The notes under the pieces: generated by a model
The model's database searches: none
Seen by the model: only the letters and a program-made list of their open reading frames with translations
Told to the model about the DNA's origin: nothing
NCBI RefSeq assembly: GCF_001577755.1
Contig: NZ_CP010776.1
Coordinates: 2,108,001 to 2,172,000, forward strand
Length of the DNA stretch: 64,000 nt
Source: Rufibacter sp. DG15C
GTDB lineage: Bacteria > Bacteroidota > Bacteroidia > Cytophagales > Hymenobacteraceae
Direction: 5' to 3'
Shown here: positions 40,295-48,489 of the stretch, piece after piece
Layout: every line of letters starts with the position of its first letter
Position numbering within the stretch: position 1 is the stretch's first letter
Made by a program: the position numbers and the translations under genes

Positions 40295-40840
40295 TTACTG
40301 CACTTTAATGCTAGTCAAAAGACGGGTAAAGGTATTGTGCATCTTAAGGTTGTCCTCTCCAAACCCAGCTACAATATATGCCTTGCCTTTCTGGTCAGTG
40401 AAGCCGTAGCCTTTTACTATCATCTTGTCTGTACCTCTGGTGAACGTGGCAGTGGCCAGCAGAGCGCTTTTCTCTTGGTTCAATTCCATGAACTCAATCT
40501 GGAAATCAGTGCCTTGCAGCTGGGTAACGGCATTCTGAATGGCGCCTTGTAAACTACCTTGAATACTGACCTGGGTGGTTTTGGCGTGCATGTACATGCT
40601 GTAAATCATGTAATCGCCACCGTTGCCCATGTGGGCCTCCATGGAGTGGAACATGGCCTTCTGCTCTGGGGCCACCGGAATCTCCATTTTCTGCAAGGCC
40701 ATGGGATCCAGCAAGGAGAGTCCATGAAAAGAGGTCTGCACCCACGGCTTAGGGGCATCAGTGGGCGTTGTCTGCGCAAAAGAAGAGGTAAAAGTACTTA
40801 CCAGAAGCGCCAACAAGACAAAGGCTTTTAAAAACCGCAT
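40295..40840 (-). CDS. Secreted hypothetical protein (181 aa)
   Basis: A signal peptide (MRFLKAFVLLALLVSTFTSSFAQ) is followed by about 158 residues of mixed alpha/beta sequence. Recognisable features are HSMEAHMGNGGDYMIYSMYM, a methionine-rich stretch, and FTRGTDKMIVKGYGFTDQKGKAYIVAGF. I cannot assign a family. Export to the periplasm or beyond is supported by the signal peptide only; there is no lipobox and no sorting domain. It has its own terminator and is separated from the next gene upstream by a palindrome. Confidence 0.7.
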   Translation of the reverse strand: MRFLKAFVLLALLVSTFTSSFAQTTPTDAPKPWVQTSFHGLSLLDPMALQKMEIPVAPEQKAMFHSMEAHMGNGGDYMIYSMYMHAKTTQVSIQGSLQGAIQNAVTQLQGTDFQIEFMELNQEKSALLATATFTRGTDKMIVKGYGFTDQKGKAYIVAGFGEDNLKMHNTFTRLLTSIKVQ

Positions 40841-40874
40841 GAGTAAGGAGAAAAGGTAGAAGAAAAGATAACCT

Positions 40875-40916
40875 TCCGTTTTTGGCCTGTTTTACCCAAA
40901 ACAAGCCAAAAACGGA
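40875..40916. repeat. Palindromic element, copy 18
   Basis: TCCGTTTTTGGCCTGTTTT and AAAACAAGCCAAAAACGGA, with one mismatch inside. The TCC/GGA flanks pair. It sits between two minus-strand genes. Confidence 0.93.
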
Positions 40917-40925
40917 GGCAAGGGT

Positions 40926-41990
40926 TTAAACATCGTCCTCGTCGTCCTGCGGATGCTCGCCAAAGACGCGCAATACCCAGCGAGGCAGGAAGAAAGAACC
41001 TAGAATCAGGTACAGGTAATACGTCACCACGCGGTACAGCAAAACAATCACCGTGGTGAATCGGCCCAAGAACTGCCCGAAGAACGTAGGGAACGCCACC
41101 TCAGCAATACCCGCACCGCCCGGCGTCACGGCTACTAGCAAGACAATTTTGTAGACCATGTTTCTAGAGAAGATGAGCACGTGGTCATGGAAGCCTATGT
41201 CTGTGAAAGCAGCAATGAGGCAGTTAATGACAAAGTAGCGGGCAGTCCAGACAAAGGCGGTGCTCAGGGCGGCGTTCATCCAGTAACTGAACGTGCTGCC
41301 CTTCAAATGCTGCGAAGCCCATACCAGTTCATTGCCGTGCTTGTAGGCGCCCGGTCTCCAGCGACGCGTCCATTTAAACGAGGTAGCGCGTAAGAAAAGG
41401 CGTTTCACGGCCTTCGGGTTGATGAGCAGGCCATAGGCCATCAAGAACGCATAGAAGGCAATGAGCAGGTAACTGATGACAAAGGCAATCTCTAAACTCT
41501 GCGTCACGGAGAATTCCATGGCAGAAACCTGCGGGAAGATGTCACCGGCGGTAATCAAGAACACCAGCGGCACGGCCACAATAAAGTACAGGTTGTCCAG
41601 CATGGCCGTCACCATCACATAGGCCAAAGACTTACCCAAGCTTAGGCCTTCCTTGTTCAAAATAAAAGCAGCCACGGTTGACCCGCCTACTACAGAGGGC
41701 ATCACGCAAGAGGCAAACTCCCAGAGCATGATCACGTCCACGCTCTTGCGCCAGCTCAAGAACTTCTCCGTCACGTACCTGATGCGGTAAATGTACCCGA
41801 AGTCCCGCACCACCAGCACCAGAAACGTCATAAAGAGCCAGAACGGCTTGGCGTTGTAGAGCGGCGTTAAGTCCATCTGGGCGCTGTCCCGGTAGAACAT
41901 GTACCCAATCACGCTCAAGCCAATCACCACCGGAATGAGAATGCGCTGCGGCGTGAAGTAGGAGAGAAGTTTCTTTCTATTCAGATCCAT
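40926..41990 (-). CDS. LPG synthase/UPF0104-type integral membrane protein
   Basis: A 354-residue membrane protein of the lysylphosphatidylglycerol-synthase transmembrane / AglD-like family. About eight hydrophobic helices are present, with the family signature VTPGGAGIAEVAF near residue 295 and the conserved FVWTARYFVINCL and MPSVVGGSTVAAFIL segments. The catalytic domain of true MprF is absent, so it is more likely a flippase- or accessory-like protein; its substrate is unknown. The C-terminal tail is acidic (HPQDDEDDV). The start overlaps scpA by 14 bases, so the two are translationally coupled. Confidence 0.85.
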   Translation of the reverse strand: MDLNRKKLLSYFTPQRILIPVVIGLSVIGYMFYRDSAQMDLTPLYNAKPFWLFMTFLVLVVRDFGYIYRIRYVTEKFLSWRKSVDVIMLWEFASCVMPSVVGGSTVAAFILNKEGLSLGKSLAYVMVTAMLDNLYFIVAVPLVFLITAGDIFPQVSAMEFSVTQSLEIAFVISYLLIAFYAFLMAYGLLINPKAVKRLFLRATSFKWTRRWRPGAYKHGNELVWASQHLKGSTFSYWMNAALSTAFVWTARYFVINCLIAAFTDIGFHDHVLIFSRNMVYKIVLLVAVTPGGAGIAEVAFPTFFGQFLGRFTTVIVLLYRVVTYYLYLILGSFFLPRWVLRVFGEHPQDDEDDV

Positions 41991-42753
41991 TGGTTTCAGA
42001 GACGGTCAGGTGCTGGGTATCAGAAAAGGGCACGATGCGGAAATTATTAAAGCCATCGCCAATCTCCAAGCCAATCTCATTGAGCTGGAGCAAATCTAAA
42101 ATCGCCAGAAAGTTAAAGATAAGGCCAATCTTGTCGGGGAAGGCCTCCAGTATGTCTGTGAACTGCACCGCGCCCTGGGCGCTCACCCGGTGCTTGATGT
42201 AGTTGCGTTGCTGGTCTATGGTATAGGGGTAGGTATAGACGGTGTGCTTGGGCCGGTTTTGTTCTTCCTCGTAGCGTTGCATGGCCTTGTGGAAAGACTG
42301 CATGAGGTGGTAGAGGTTGAGGTCCTTGAGCTCGTACTCCAGCTGGTGCTTGGCGGCAATCTTGCCCAGTTCCTCGTCGGTGTTGCCGCGGCGCTCTTGT
42401 TGCAGGCGCACATCCTCCAACAAGCTTAAGTCGCCTAAGACTTCTTTGTAGCGCTTGTATTCCAAGAGGTGCTGGACCAGTTCCTGGCGCGGGTCAATCT
42501 CATTGCCCTGCTCGTCTTTCTCAAAACGGGGCAACAGCATCTTGGCCTTGATGCGCATGAGCGTGGCGGCGGTGAGGATGAACTCACTGGCCACTTCCAT
42601 GTTCATGGTCTCCAGCTGGCGTATGTAGCCTACAAAGTCATTGGTGATCTGCGAGATGGGAATATCATGAATGTCCAGCTCATCGCGCTCAATAAAGAAG
42701 AGCAATAAGTCAAAGGGACCCTCAAAAAGCGATAATTTTATCTCGAAACTCAC
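41977..42753 (-). CDS. scpA: Segregation and condensation protein ScpA
   Basis: A 258-residue kleisin subunit that joins SMC and ScpB in chromosome condensation. The N-terminal SMC-neck-binding domain begins MSFEIKLSLFEGPFDLLLFF, with the family segment ERDELDIHDIPISQITNDFV. A central acidic linker region (RQELVQHLLEYKRYKEVLGDL) follows, and the C-terminal winged helix is QFTDILEAFPDKIGLIFNFLAILDLLQLNEI. The scpB gene is not adjacent. It lies 14 bases into the downstream UPF0104-type gene and is divergent from a glycosyltransferase gene. Confidence 0.95.
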   Translation of the reverse strand: MSFEIKLSLFEGPFDLLLFFIERDELDIHDIPISQITNDFVGYIRQLETMNMEVASEFILTAATLMRIKAKMLLPRFEKDEQGNEIDPRQELVQHLLEYKRYKEVLGDLSLLEDVRLQQERRGNTDEELGKIAAKHQLEYELKDLNLYHLMQSFHKAMQRYEEEQNRPKHTVYTYPYTIDQQRNYIKHRVSAQGAVQFTDILEAFPDKIGLIFNFLAILDLLQLNEIGLEIGDGFNNFRIVPFSDTQHLTVSETNGSE

Positions 42754-42832
42754 GAATTCTGTTCTGCTACGTCTTACGGTGGAAGCTCGGTTAGAAGCAG
42801 ATTCAGGCGAAAGGCGTTTTAGGTGCCAGCGC

Positions 42833-42870
42833 CGTTTTTGGGCTCTTTTCTGGGAAACAGGTCAAAAACG
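42833..42870. repeat. Palindromic element, copy 19
   Basis: CGTTTTTGGGCTCTTTTC and GAAACAGGTCAAAAACG. The outer 7 pairs are intact and the inner part is degenerate. It lies between divergent genes. Confidence 0.8.
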
Positions 42871-42974
42871 AGTCTGCATCGTATAGAAAAGCCCTTGCTT
42901 CTAAGGCTTCAAGACATAAAATTAGGCAAAAAAAAGAAGACGAAGCAGAAAACCAGAGACTGCCTAATTCTGGC

Positions 42975-42982
42975 TACCTTGC
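42975..42982 (+). promoter_or_regulatory. -7-like box before the GT39-like gene
   Basis: TACCTTGC, the same variant as before the UbiA-family gene, lies 28 bases upstream of the ATG at 43010. Confidence 0.35.
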
Positions 42983-43009
42983 TTTCCCTAAAAACCAGCC
43001 CTGCCCAGA

Positions 43010-44371
43010 TTGACCTCCACGCCCACTTTTTCATCAGCCAAAGAGTCCAGAAACCAGAAATGGGTTTGGTTGACTATAGTGGTATTGCACCTGGCAGGCT
43101 TTCTCTGGCAACTGAACCACCAAGCCTATCTCCTCACCGATTCTCAGCAATACCTGAACGTAGCCCAGAACCTGCGGGAGCACGGAGAAATCTATAGTGC
43201 GGTGTGGCAAGCACCATTTATTCTGGAAGGCTTTACGCTTCGGCCGCCGGTCTACCCGTTGTTTATCTTGCTTTGGCAACTAGTAACCACTAGCGTTTGG
43301 GGCGTTTTACTGGCGCAGGCGTTCCTTAGTCTATTTACTTTGTACACGGTGCAGAAGCTGTGGCAGGCTAGTTATTTACAGTGCCGCTACCCAATAGTGT
43401 TGTTGTTGGCCTTGGTCCTGTATCCTGCACAAATCATCTATGCCAACATGGTCATGTCTGAGATCTTGGTGCAGGCCTTGGTGTTGGGTTGCTTTGTTTG
43501 CCTTCTGCATTTCCGCAGGAGGGGTAATTTGTACTACTTTTTAATGGCCAGCCTCTTTTTGACAGCGGCCATGCTCACCAAGCCCTTGTTCTATCCGTTC
43601 ACCTTTCTGTTTCTAGCTTGGGGGATTTTTGAGGGCATAAGGCGAAAGAAAGCGCTTTTGTACCTGTATGCGGTACTGCCCCTGGCGCTGGCCTTCGCAT
43701 ACCAAAATTACAATGAGCACAGGACGGGATACTTCCATTTCTCCAGCATCCAGGAGATCAACCTGCGCCAGTTCAATGCGTTTGGCGTTTGGGAAAAGGA
43801 GCATGGTTACGGTTATGCCGACAGCGCCTTGACTGCCTTAGAAACCAATGCCGACCAACAACCATCCTTTGCCGAACGGCAGAAATTCATCAGAAAAGCC
43901 AGCGTAAATGTTCTATTGGAGTCACCTGTGACGTATGCGCAAAATCACCTAATGGGCATGGTGCATTTCTTTCTGGACCCGGGTCGGTATGATCTGGTGC
44001 ATTATTTTGGGGTAGATATCAAGAAAGGGCCGGGGCTGAGCAATTACCTGCAAGCTGAAGGTTACAGTGGTTTATTCACATATTTCAAAGGCTACAATTT
44101 CTTCTTCCTGCTGGCGTTGGTGCTTCTGGTGCTGGCCAATTTGTTGAAGGTACTCACCTTGGTGCTTTTTGCGATGAACAAGCAGGTGCCTGTCTTTGAA
44201 AAGATGCTCCTATTGGGCGTGATTTTGCTAGTAGCAGGGCTGACGGGGCCGGTGGGCGCGTCCAGGTACACGGTGCCGGTTTTCCCTTTGATGTTGTACA
44301 CGCTTCCTTTTGCGTTACAAGCAAGCAGGCTTTTTATTCAAAAACGTCTATTTTTCGTAGAGGAGAAATAA
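43010..44371 (+). CDS. Polytopic membrane glycosyltransferase-like protein (GT39/ArnT-like)
   Basis: A 453-residue membrane protein with about ten hydrophobic helices. The first extracytoplasmic loop contains LLTDSQQYLNVAQNLREHGE, the position where GT-C enzymes carry their acidic catalytic motif, and FTLRPPVYPLFILLWQL follows. Proteins like this transfer sugars from polyprenyl phosphate carriers to lipids or proteins. The acceptor here is unknown and the match to GT39 is by pattern only. The gene is monocistronic by layout: divergent from scpA and 115 bases before dxs. Confidence 0.75.
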   Translation: MTSTPTFSSAKESRNQKWVWLTIVVLHLAGFLWQLNHQAYLLTDSQQYLNVAQNLREHGEIYSAVWQAPFILEGFTLRPPVYPLFILLWQLVTTSVWGVLLAQAFLSLFTLYTVQKLWQASYLQCRYPIVLLLALVLYPAQIIYANMVMSEILVQALVLGCFVCLLHFRRRGNLYYFLMASLFLTAAMLTKPLFYPFTFLFLAWGIFEGIRRKKALLYLYAVLPLALAFAYQNYNEHRTGYFHFSSIQEINLRQFNAFGVWEKEHGYGYADSALTALETNADQQPSFAERQKFIRKASVNVLLESPVTYAQNHLMGMVHFFLDPGRYDLVHYFGVDIKKGPGLSNYLQAEGYSGLFTYFKGYNFFFLLALVLLVLANLLKVLTLVLFAMNKQVPVFEKMLLLGVILLVAGLTGPVGASRYTVPVFPLMLYTLPFALQASRLFIQKRLFFVEEK

Positions 44372-44486
44372 GCAACGCGAGCGGCTTGGCAAGAGGGATA
44401 AGAATTTTTGCTATTTTTACATTTTTTGGGGAAACCAGAACATTTGGCCACCTCATTGGTTAAGATTTTGCTAAGTAGAAAGACAT

Positions 44487-46403
44487 ATGATCATTGAACC
44501 CGGAGAATTACTGTCCAAGATAGACTCGCCCGCTGACCTGCGGAAGCTGTCTGAGGACCAGTTGTTACAGGTCTGCCAGGAACTGCGACAGTTCATCATT
44601 GACAATGTGTCTATCTACGGAGGCCACTTTGGCGCCAGCCTGGGCGTGGTGGAAATGACCGTGGCCCTGCATTACGTGTTCAACACCCCCTATGACCAAC
44701 TGGTCTGGGACGTGGGGCACCAGGCCTACGGCCACAAAATCCTGACCGGCCGAAGAGACAACTTCCACACCAACCGTAAACTCAACGGCATCTCGGGTTT
44801 CCCGAAACGCAAGGAGAGCGAATACGATGCTTTTGGCGTGGGGCACTCCAGTACGTCTATTTCGGCAGCACTGGGCATGGCGGTGGCCTCCCAGATTAAG
44901 AAAGAGTTTGACCGTCACCACATTGCCGTGATCGGGGATGGCTCCATGACGGCCGGTATGGCCTTTGAAGCCCTCAACCACGGCGGCGCCACTGACGCCG
45001 ACCTGCTGGTAATTCTAAACGATAACTGCATGAGCATTGACCCCAACGTGGGCGCGCTCAAAGAATATTTAACAGACATCACCACGTCTCGCACCTACAA
45101 CAAAGTGCGCGACGAGCTTTGGAACATCCTGGGCAAAATCAGCAAGTTTGGCCCGAACGCCCAGCAGATTGCCTCTAAGGTGGAAAGCGGAATCAAGGCC
45201 ACTCTCCTCAAGCAGAGCAACCTATTTGAAAGCCTCAAGTTCCGGTACTTCGGTCCCATTGACGGGCACGATGTCAATCATCTGGCCAGCGTCTTGCAAG
45301 ACCTGAAGAAGATTCCCGGACCTAAGATTCTACATTGCGTGACCGTCAAAGGCAAGGGCTTTGCCTTGGCGGAGAAAGAGCAGACCAAATGGCACGCGCC
45401 GGGTCTGTTTGACAAAGTCACCGGTGAAATTTACAAAGTACACCACACCACGCCCCAGCCCCCTAAGTACCAGGATGTATTTGGACACACGCTGTTGGAA
45501 ATGGCTGAGCAGAACCCCAAAATCATGGGCGTGACCCCGGCTATGCCAAGTGGTTCTTCTATGAACATCATGATGGCGGCCATGCCAGACCGCGCCATTG
45601 ACGTGGGCATTGCGGAGCAACACGCCGTGACGTTCTCGGCGGGTTTAGCCACGCAAGGCATGGTGCCGTTCTGTAACATCTATTCCAGCTTCATGCAGCG
45701 CGGTTATGACCAGGTGGTGCATGATGTGTGTTTGCAGAACCTGCACGTGGTCTTCACGCTAGACAGAGCCGGTTTTGCCGGGGCAGACGGTCAGACGCAC
45801 CACGGTTCTTATGACATCGCCTTCATGCGCTGTTTGCCTAACATGGTGGTGTCCTCTCCAATGAATGAGCAAGAGTTGCGTAACCTCATGTTCACGGCTA
45901 GCCAAGACGGCATGGGGCCTTTTACCATAAGATACCCACGCGGCGAAGGCGTGATGCCCGAATGGCGCACCCCACTGGAGCTGATTGAGGTTGGCAAAGG
46001 CCGCACCGTTCAGGAAGGCGAGGAGGTGGCAGTTTTGACCATCGGGCACATTGGCAATTACGTGGTAGACGTTTGCAAGAACCTGAAACTGGACGGTCTG
46101 CGCCCAGGGCATTATGATATGCGCTTCTGTAAGCCTTTGGACGAAAAACTCCTGCACCACATCTTCCAGAAGTACGATAAAGTAGTGACGGTAGAGGATG
46201 GCTGCTTGCAAGGCGGCTTTGGCAGTGCCATCTTAGAGTTCATGGCCGACCACGGCTACAACGCGCAAGTGAAGCGTCTGGGCATTCCAGACACCATTGT
46301 AGAGCACGGCTCTCAGCTAGAGTTACACCGCCTGTGCGGTTTTGACCCAGAAGGTATTGAGCGCGCCGTTAGAGAGTTGATGGAAGTGACGGTAAGAGTG
46401 TAA
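44487..46403 (+). CDS. dxs: 1-deoxy-D-xylulose-5-phosphate synthase
   Basis: A 638-residue thiamine-diphosphate enzyme that condenses pyruvate and glyceraldehyde 3-phosphate, the first step of the MEP isoprenoid pathway. The first domain has WDVGHQAYGHKILTGR and the ThDP/Mg motif VIGDGSMTAGMAFEALN with LNDNCMSIDPNVG. The transketolase-type central domain has DVGIAEQHAVTFSAGLA and DRAGFAGADGQTHHG. The C-terminal domain ends near LCGFDPEGIERAV. Length matches the family. It feeds isoprenoid supply, including the substrate of the UbiA-family enzyme at 29.5 kb. A terminator follows. Confidence 0.97.
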   Translation: MIIEPGELLSKIDSPADLRKLSEDQLLQVCQELRQFIIDNVSIYGGHFGASLGVVEMTVALHYVFNTPYDQLVWDVGHQAYGHKILTGRRDNFHTNRKLNGISGFPKRKESEYDAFGVGHSSTSISAALGMAVASQIKKEFDRHHIAVIGDGSMTAGMAFEALNHGGATDADLLVILNDNCMSIDPNVGALKEYLTDITTSRTYNKVRDELWNILGKISKFGPNAQQIASKVESGIKATLLKQSNLFESLKFRYFGPIDGHDVNHLASVLQDLKKIPGPKILHCVTVKGKGFALAEKEQTKWHAPGLFDKVTGEIYKVHHTTPQPPKYQDVFGHTLLEMAEQNPKIMGVTPAMPSGSSMNIMMAAMPDRAIDVGIAEQHAVTFSAGLATQGMVPFCNIYSSFMQRGYDQVVHDVCLQNLHVVFTLDRAGFAGADGQTHHGSYDIAFMRCLPNMVVSSPMNEQELRNLMFTASQDGMGPFTIRYPRGEGVMPEWRTPLELIEVGKGRTVQEGEEVAVLTIGHIGNYVVDVCKNLKLDGLRPGHYDMRFCKPLDEKLLHHIFQKYDKVVTVEDGCLQGGFGSAILEFMADHGYNAQVKRLGIPDTIVEHGSQLELHRLCGFDPEGIERAVRELMEVTVRV

Positions 46404-46425
46404 TTCGAAAAAAATGGATGAAGGG

Positions 46426-46460
46426 AGTCCTCTCAGGTTATCTAACCTGGGAGGACTTTC
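46426..46460 (+). terminator. Terminator of dxs
   Basis: AGTCCTCTCAGGTT and AACCTGGGAGGACTT form a stem around ATCT with one mismatch, then TTCC. It abuts palindrome copy 20, so terminator and palindrome are distinct elements side by side. Confidence 0.8.
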
Positions 46461-46498
46461 CGTTTTTGGCCTGTTTTCACCAGAGCAAGCCAAAAACG
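46461..46498. repeat. Palindromic element, copy 20
   Basis: CGTTTTTGGCCTGTTTTC and GAGCAAGCCAAAAACG. The left arm is canonical and the right arm has two changes. Confidence 0.85.
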
Positions 46499-46528
46499 AC
46501 GACCAGGAATTATGAGTATCTTTAGCCC

Positions 46529-46846
46529 ATGACAAGCCCTGCCCACGAATCCCTGCCCACCTTGCCCTTCAAAGAGAAGCTCATTATCATTGGCCGGTCA
46601 TTGCTGTTGGTGGTGGTTATTTATACAGTCATTGACTTGTATGAACCTGTCAAGAAGCTATTGTCTGGCCAAGGCATCACCTGGAAGGAAACCGTTTCTC
46701 ACTTAGAGGTGCTGGAGAAGTGGCCCATTGTGGCCATCATCACCGCTTTAATGGCGAACAGCAGCATCAAGAAGAAGACCAAAGCCTTGCAGGAACCACA
46801 AACACAACCGCAGGAAACCACGGGGCAGGGGAGGGAAGGCAAATAA
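46529..46846 (+). CDS. Small membrane protein (105 aa)
   Basis: A protein of unknown family. A cytoplasmic start (MTSPAHESLPTLPFKEK) is followed by a transmembrane helix (LIIIGRSLLLVVVIYTVIDL), an external segment (EPVKKLLSGQGITWKETVSH), a second hydrophobic stretch (WPIVAIITALMANSSI), and a charged Gln/Thr-rich tail ending GQGREGK. A TATCTTTA box at 46512-46519 is promoter-like but very close to the ATG. Palindromes lie on both sides, so it is a one-gene unit. Confidence 0.55.
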   Translation: MTSPAHESLPTLPFKEKLIIIGRSLLLVVVIYTVIDLYEPVKKLLSGQGITWKETVSHLEVLEKWPIVAIITALMANSSIKKKTKALQEPQTQPQETTGQGREGK

Positions 46847-46853
46847 ACCTCTT

Positions 46854-46890
46854 CGTTTTTAGCCACTTTTCCGTAAAACAGGTCAAAATC
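46854..46890. repeat. Palindromic element, copy 21
   Basis: CGTTTTTAGCCACTTTTCC and AAAACAGGTCAAAATC. The outer pairs are mostly kept and the inner part differs. It ends 10 bases before the next ATG. Confidence 0.75.
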
Positions 46891-46900
46891 AGAATTTCCT

Positions 46901-47716
46901 ATGGCATCTAATCTTCTTTCCTATACCCAAACCGGCTCCGGTCCCACCTTGGTCTTTCTGCACGGCTTCTGCGAAAGCAAGGAGCTCTGGACAGATTTCG
47001 TAAAGCCGCTGCTCCATGAATTTCAAATAATCACCCTAGACTTGCCTGGCCACGGAGAAAGCGGATTCCCAACAGAATATTCCATGGAAGCGCAGGCGCG
47101 TCAAGTTCATGAGACGCTGGCCTCGCTCAACGTAGAGAAATGCCTGCTGGTAGGTCATTCCATGGGCGGCTACGTGAGTCTGGCGGTCGCGGAGCTGTTC
47201 CCGGAGCTGTTGTACGGGCTTTGCCTGTTCCACTCCAGCGCCTTGGCAGATACTGAGGAGAAGAAAGACAGCCGCAACAAAACCGTGGAGTTCATCCAGA
47301 AGCATGGCGTGGACAAGTTCATGGAAACCTTCGTGGCTCCCCTGTTTGCCGAAAGCAATCGGGTTTCCTGCCAGCCGGCCATTGAGAAGATGCAGGCCAT
47401 TGGGAAAGCCACGTCGCCGGAAACCATCCTAGGCTGTCTGCAGGCCATGCGCGACAGAAAAGACCGCACTGAGGTTCTTAAAACCACGCCCATTCCCGTG
47501 TTCTTCATGGCGGGCAAAGAAGACCCAGCCGTGCCATTGGAGGCCACTCTGCAACAGTGTCACCTGCCAGAGAACAGCATGACCTACTTCCTGGGCCACG
47601 TGGGGCATATGGGCATGTTTGAGAACACGGCACTCACCCGTCAGGCTTTGCTCAAGTTCGCCGAGACGCTTTCGCCGGCCAATGCGCAGAAGTACCGGGC
47701 CAAGAATTCATTTTAA
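46901..47716 (+). CDS. Alpha/beta hydrolase
   Basis: A 271-residue hydrolase with the full catalytic triad pattern. The nucleophile is Ser87 in VGHSMGG, the acid is in the GKEDPAVPL loop near residue 208, and the histidine in GHVGHMGMFE near 235. The oxyanion segment is FLHGFCESKELW. It probably acts on a small ester, lactone or thioester; the substrate is unknown. There is no signal peptide, so it is cytoplasmic. It starts 10 bases after a palindrome and has no obvious operon partner. Confidence 0.9.
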   Translation: MASNLLSYTQTGSGPTLVFLHGFCESKELWTDFVKPLLHEFQIITLDLPGHGESGFPTEYSMEAQARQVHETLASLNVEKCLLVGHSMGGYVSLAVAELFPELLYGLCLFHSSALADTEEKKDSRNKTVEFIQKHGVDKFMETFVAPLFAESNRVSCQPAIEKMQAIGKATSPETILGCLQAMRDRKDRTEVLKTTPIPVFFMAGKEDPAVPLEATLQQCHLPENSMTYFLGHVGHMGMFENTALTRQALLKFAETLSPANAQKYRAKNSF

Positions 47717-47830
47717 GCCTGCAGAGGTTAGGAATTGAAGACAAGCGGGTTAAAGTAATATAGCAGTTCCGCTATTTATTTGTAATATTAAGCTTTCTTT
47801 TAAGCTCCTAGCCCTTGTCGGTTTTCTTGT

Positions 47831-48316
47831 ATGAATGACGCCCATTACCACCTGCTGCTAAATCACCTGCCTATTCTTGGTTCTTTGTTTGGAGCGCTGC
47901 TTTTAGCTTCTGGGTTTGCCACCAGAAGTGTGTCGGTGTTGAAAGCTGGAATGACTACTATTTTAATTTCCTCTCTGCTCACGGTGCCGGCCTATTTTAC
48001 TGGTGAGCCAGCAGAAGAAATGGTAGAGCGTTTTGCTGGCGTGCGCCATGATGACATTGAGGCCCATGAAGAGGCCGCTGAGTTTGCCCTCTGGGCAATG
48101 GGCGCCGCCGGAGCTGCCGCTGTCATGGGGTTGATGACTACATCAGTCCGGGGCTCCCGCTCGCAGAAACCAAGAACCTGGGCCGTCATCACGCTTATTG
48201 TGTCTGTATTGGCCTTTGGTGTCATGGCGCTGGCGGGCATCACCGGCGGGCAGATACGGCACAGTGAGCTGCACAAAGAGAAACTGATTGCGCCCGCTCC
48301 CGCAGAGAAGAAGTAG
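47831..48316 (+). CDS. DUF2231-like membrane protein with conserved histidines
   Basis: A 161-residue integral membrane protein with four transmembrane helices. It begins MNDAHYHLLLNHLPILGSLFG, with three histidines in the first helix, and has a periplasmic loop FTGEPAEEMVERFAGVRHDD followed by IEAHEEAAEFALWAMG. The end has GGQIRHSELHKEK. Repeated histidines and the TGEPAEE loop recall DUF2231 proteins suspected to bind haem or metal. The function is not established and the assignment is by pattern. It is transcribed in the same direction as the hydrolase. Confidence 0.65.
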   Translation: MNDAHYHLLLNHLPILGSLFGALLLASGFATRSVSVLKAGMTTILISSLLTVPAYFTGEPAEEMVERFAGVRHDDIEAHEEAAEFALWAMGAAGAAAVMGLMTTSVRGSRSQKPRTWAVITLIVSVLAFGVMALAGITGGQIRHSELHKEKLIAPAPAEKK

Positions 48317-48334
48317 CGTAAACTAGTACTATCC

Positions 48335-48382
48335 AAAGCCGTTTTTGGCCTGATTTCCTAAAAACAGGCCAAAAACGGCTTT
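48335..48382. repeat. Palindromic element, copy 22 (extended arms)
   Basis: AAAGCCGTTTTTGGCCTG and CAGGCCAAAAACGGCTTT pair perfectly in the outer part; the centre has one extra A. The flanks AAAGC/GCTTT extend the pairing beyond the core, as in copy 5. Confidence 0.95.
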
Positions 48383-48489
48383 TCTTTTAGAAAGCGCTGG
48401 CGCTTATTTTATTAACTGACGCTTTTGCTCTATTTTCAGGAATCCAACACCAACCTAACCAACAAAAGACAGACGTCTTCGCACAAGGC

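Noticed and set aside
46426-46498. The palindromes as ordinary intrinsic terminators
   Set aside because: The T run is at the 5' side of the hairpin and A residues follow it, so no U tract trails the stem. Several copies stand beside a separate typical terminator (mutS, dxs, BNR gene), and others lie between divergent genes. A role at mRNA ends is still possible.
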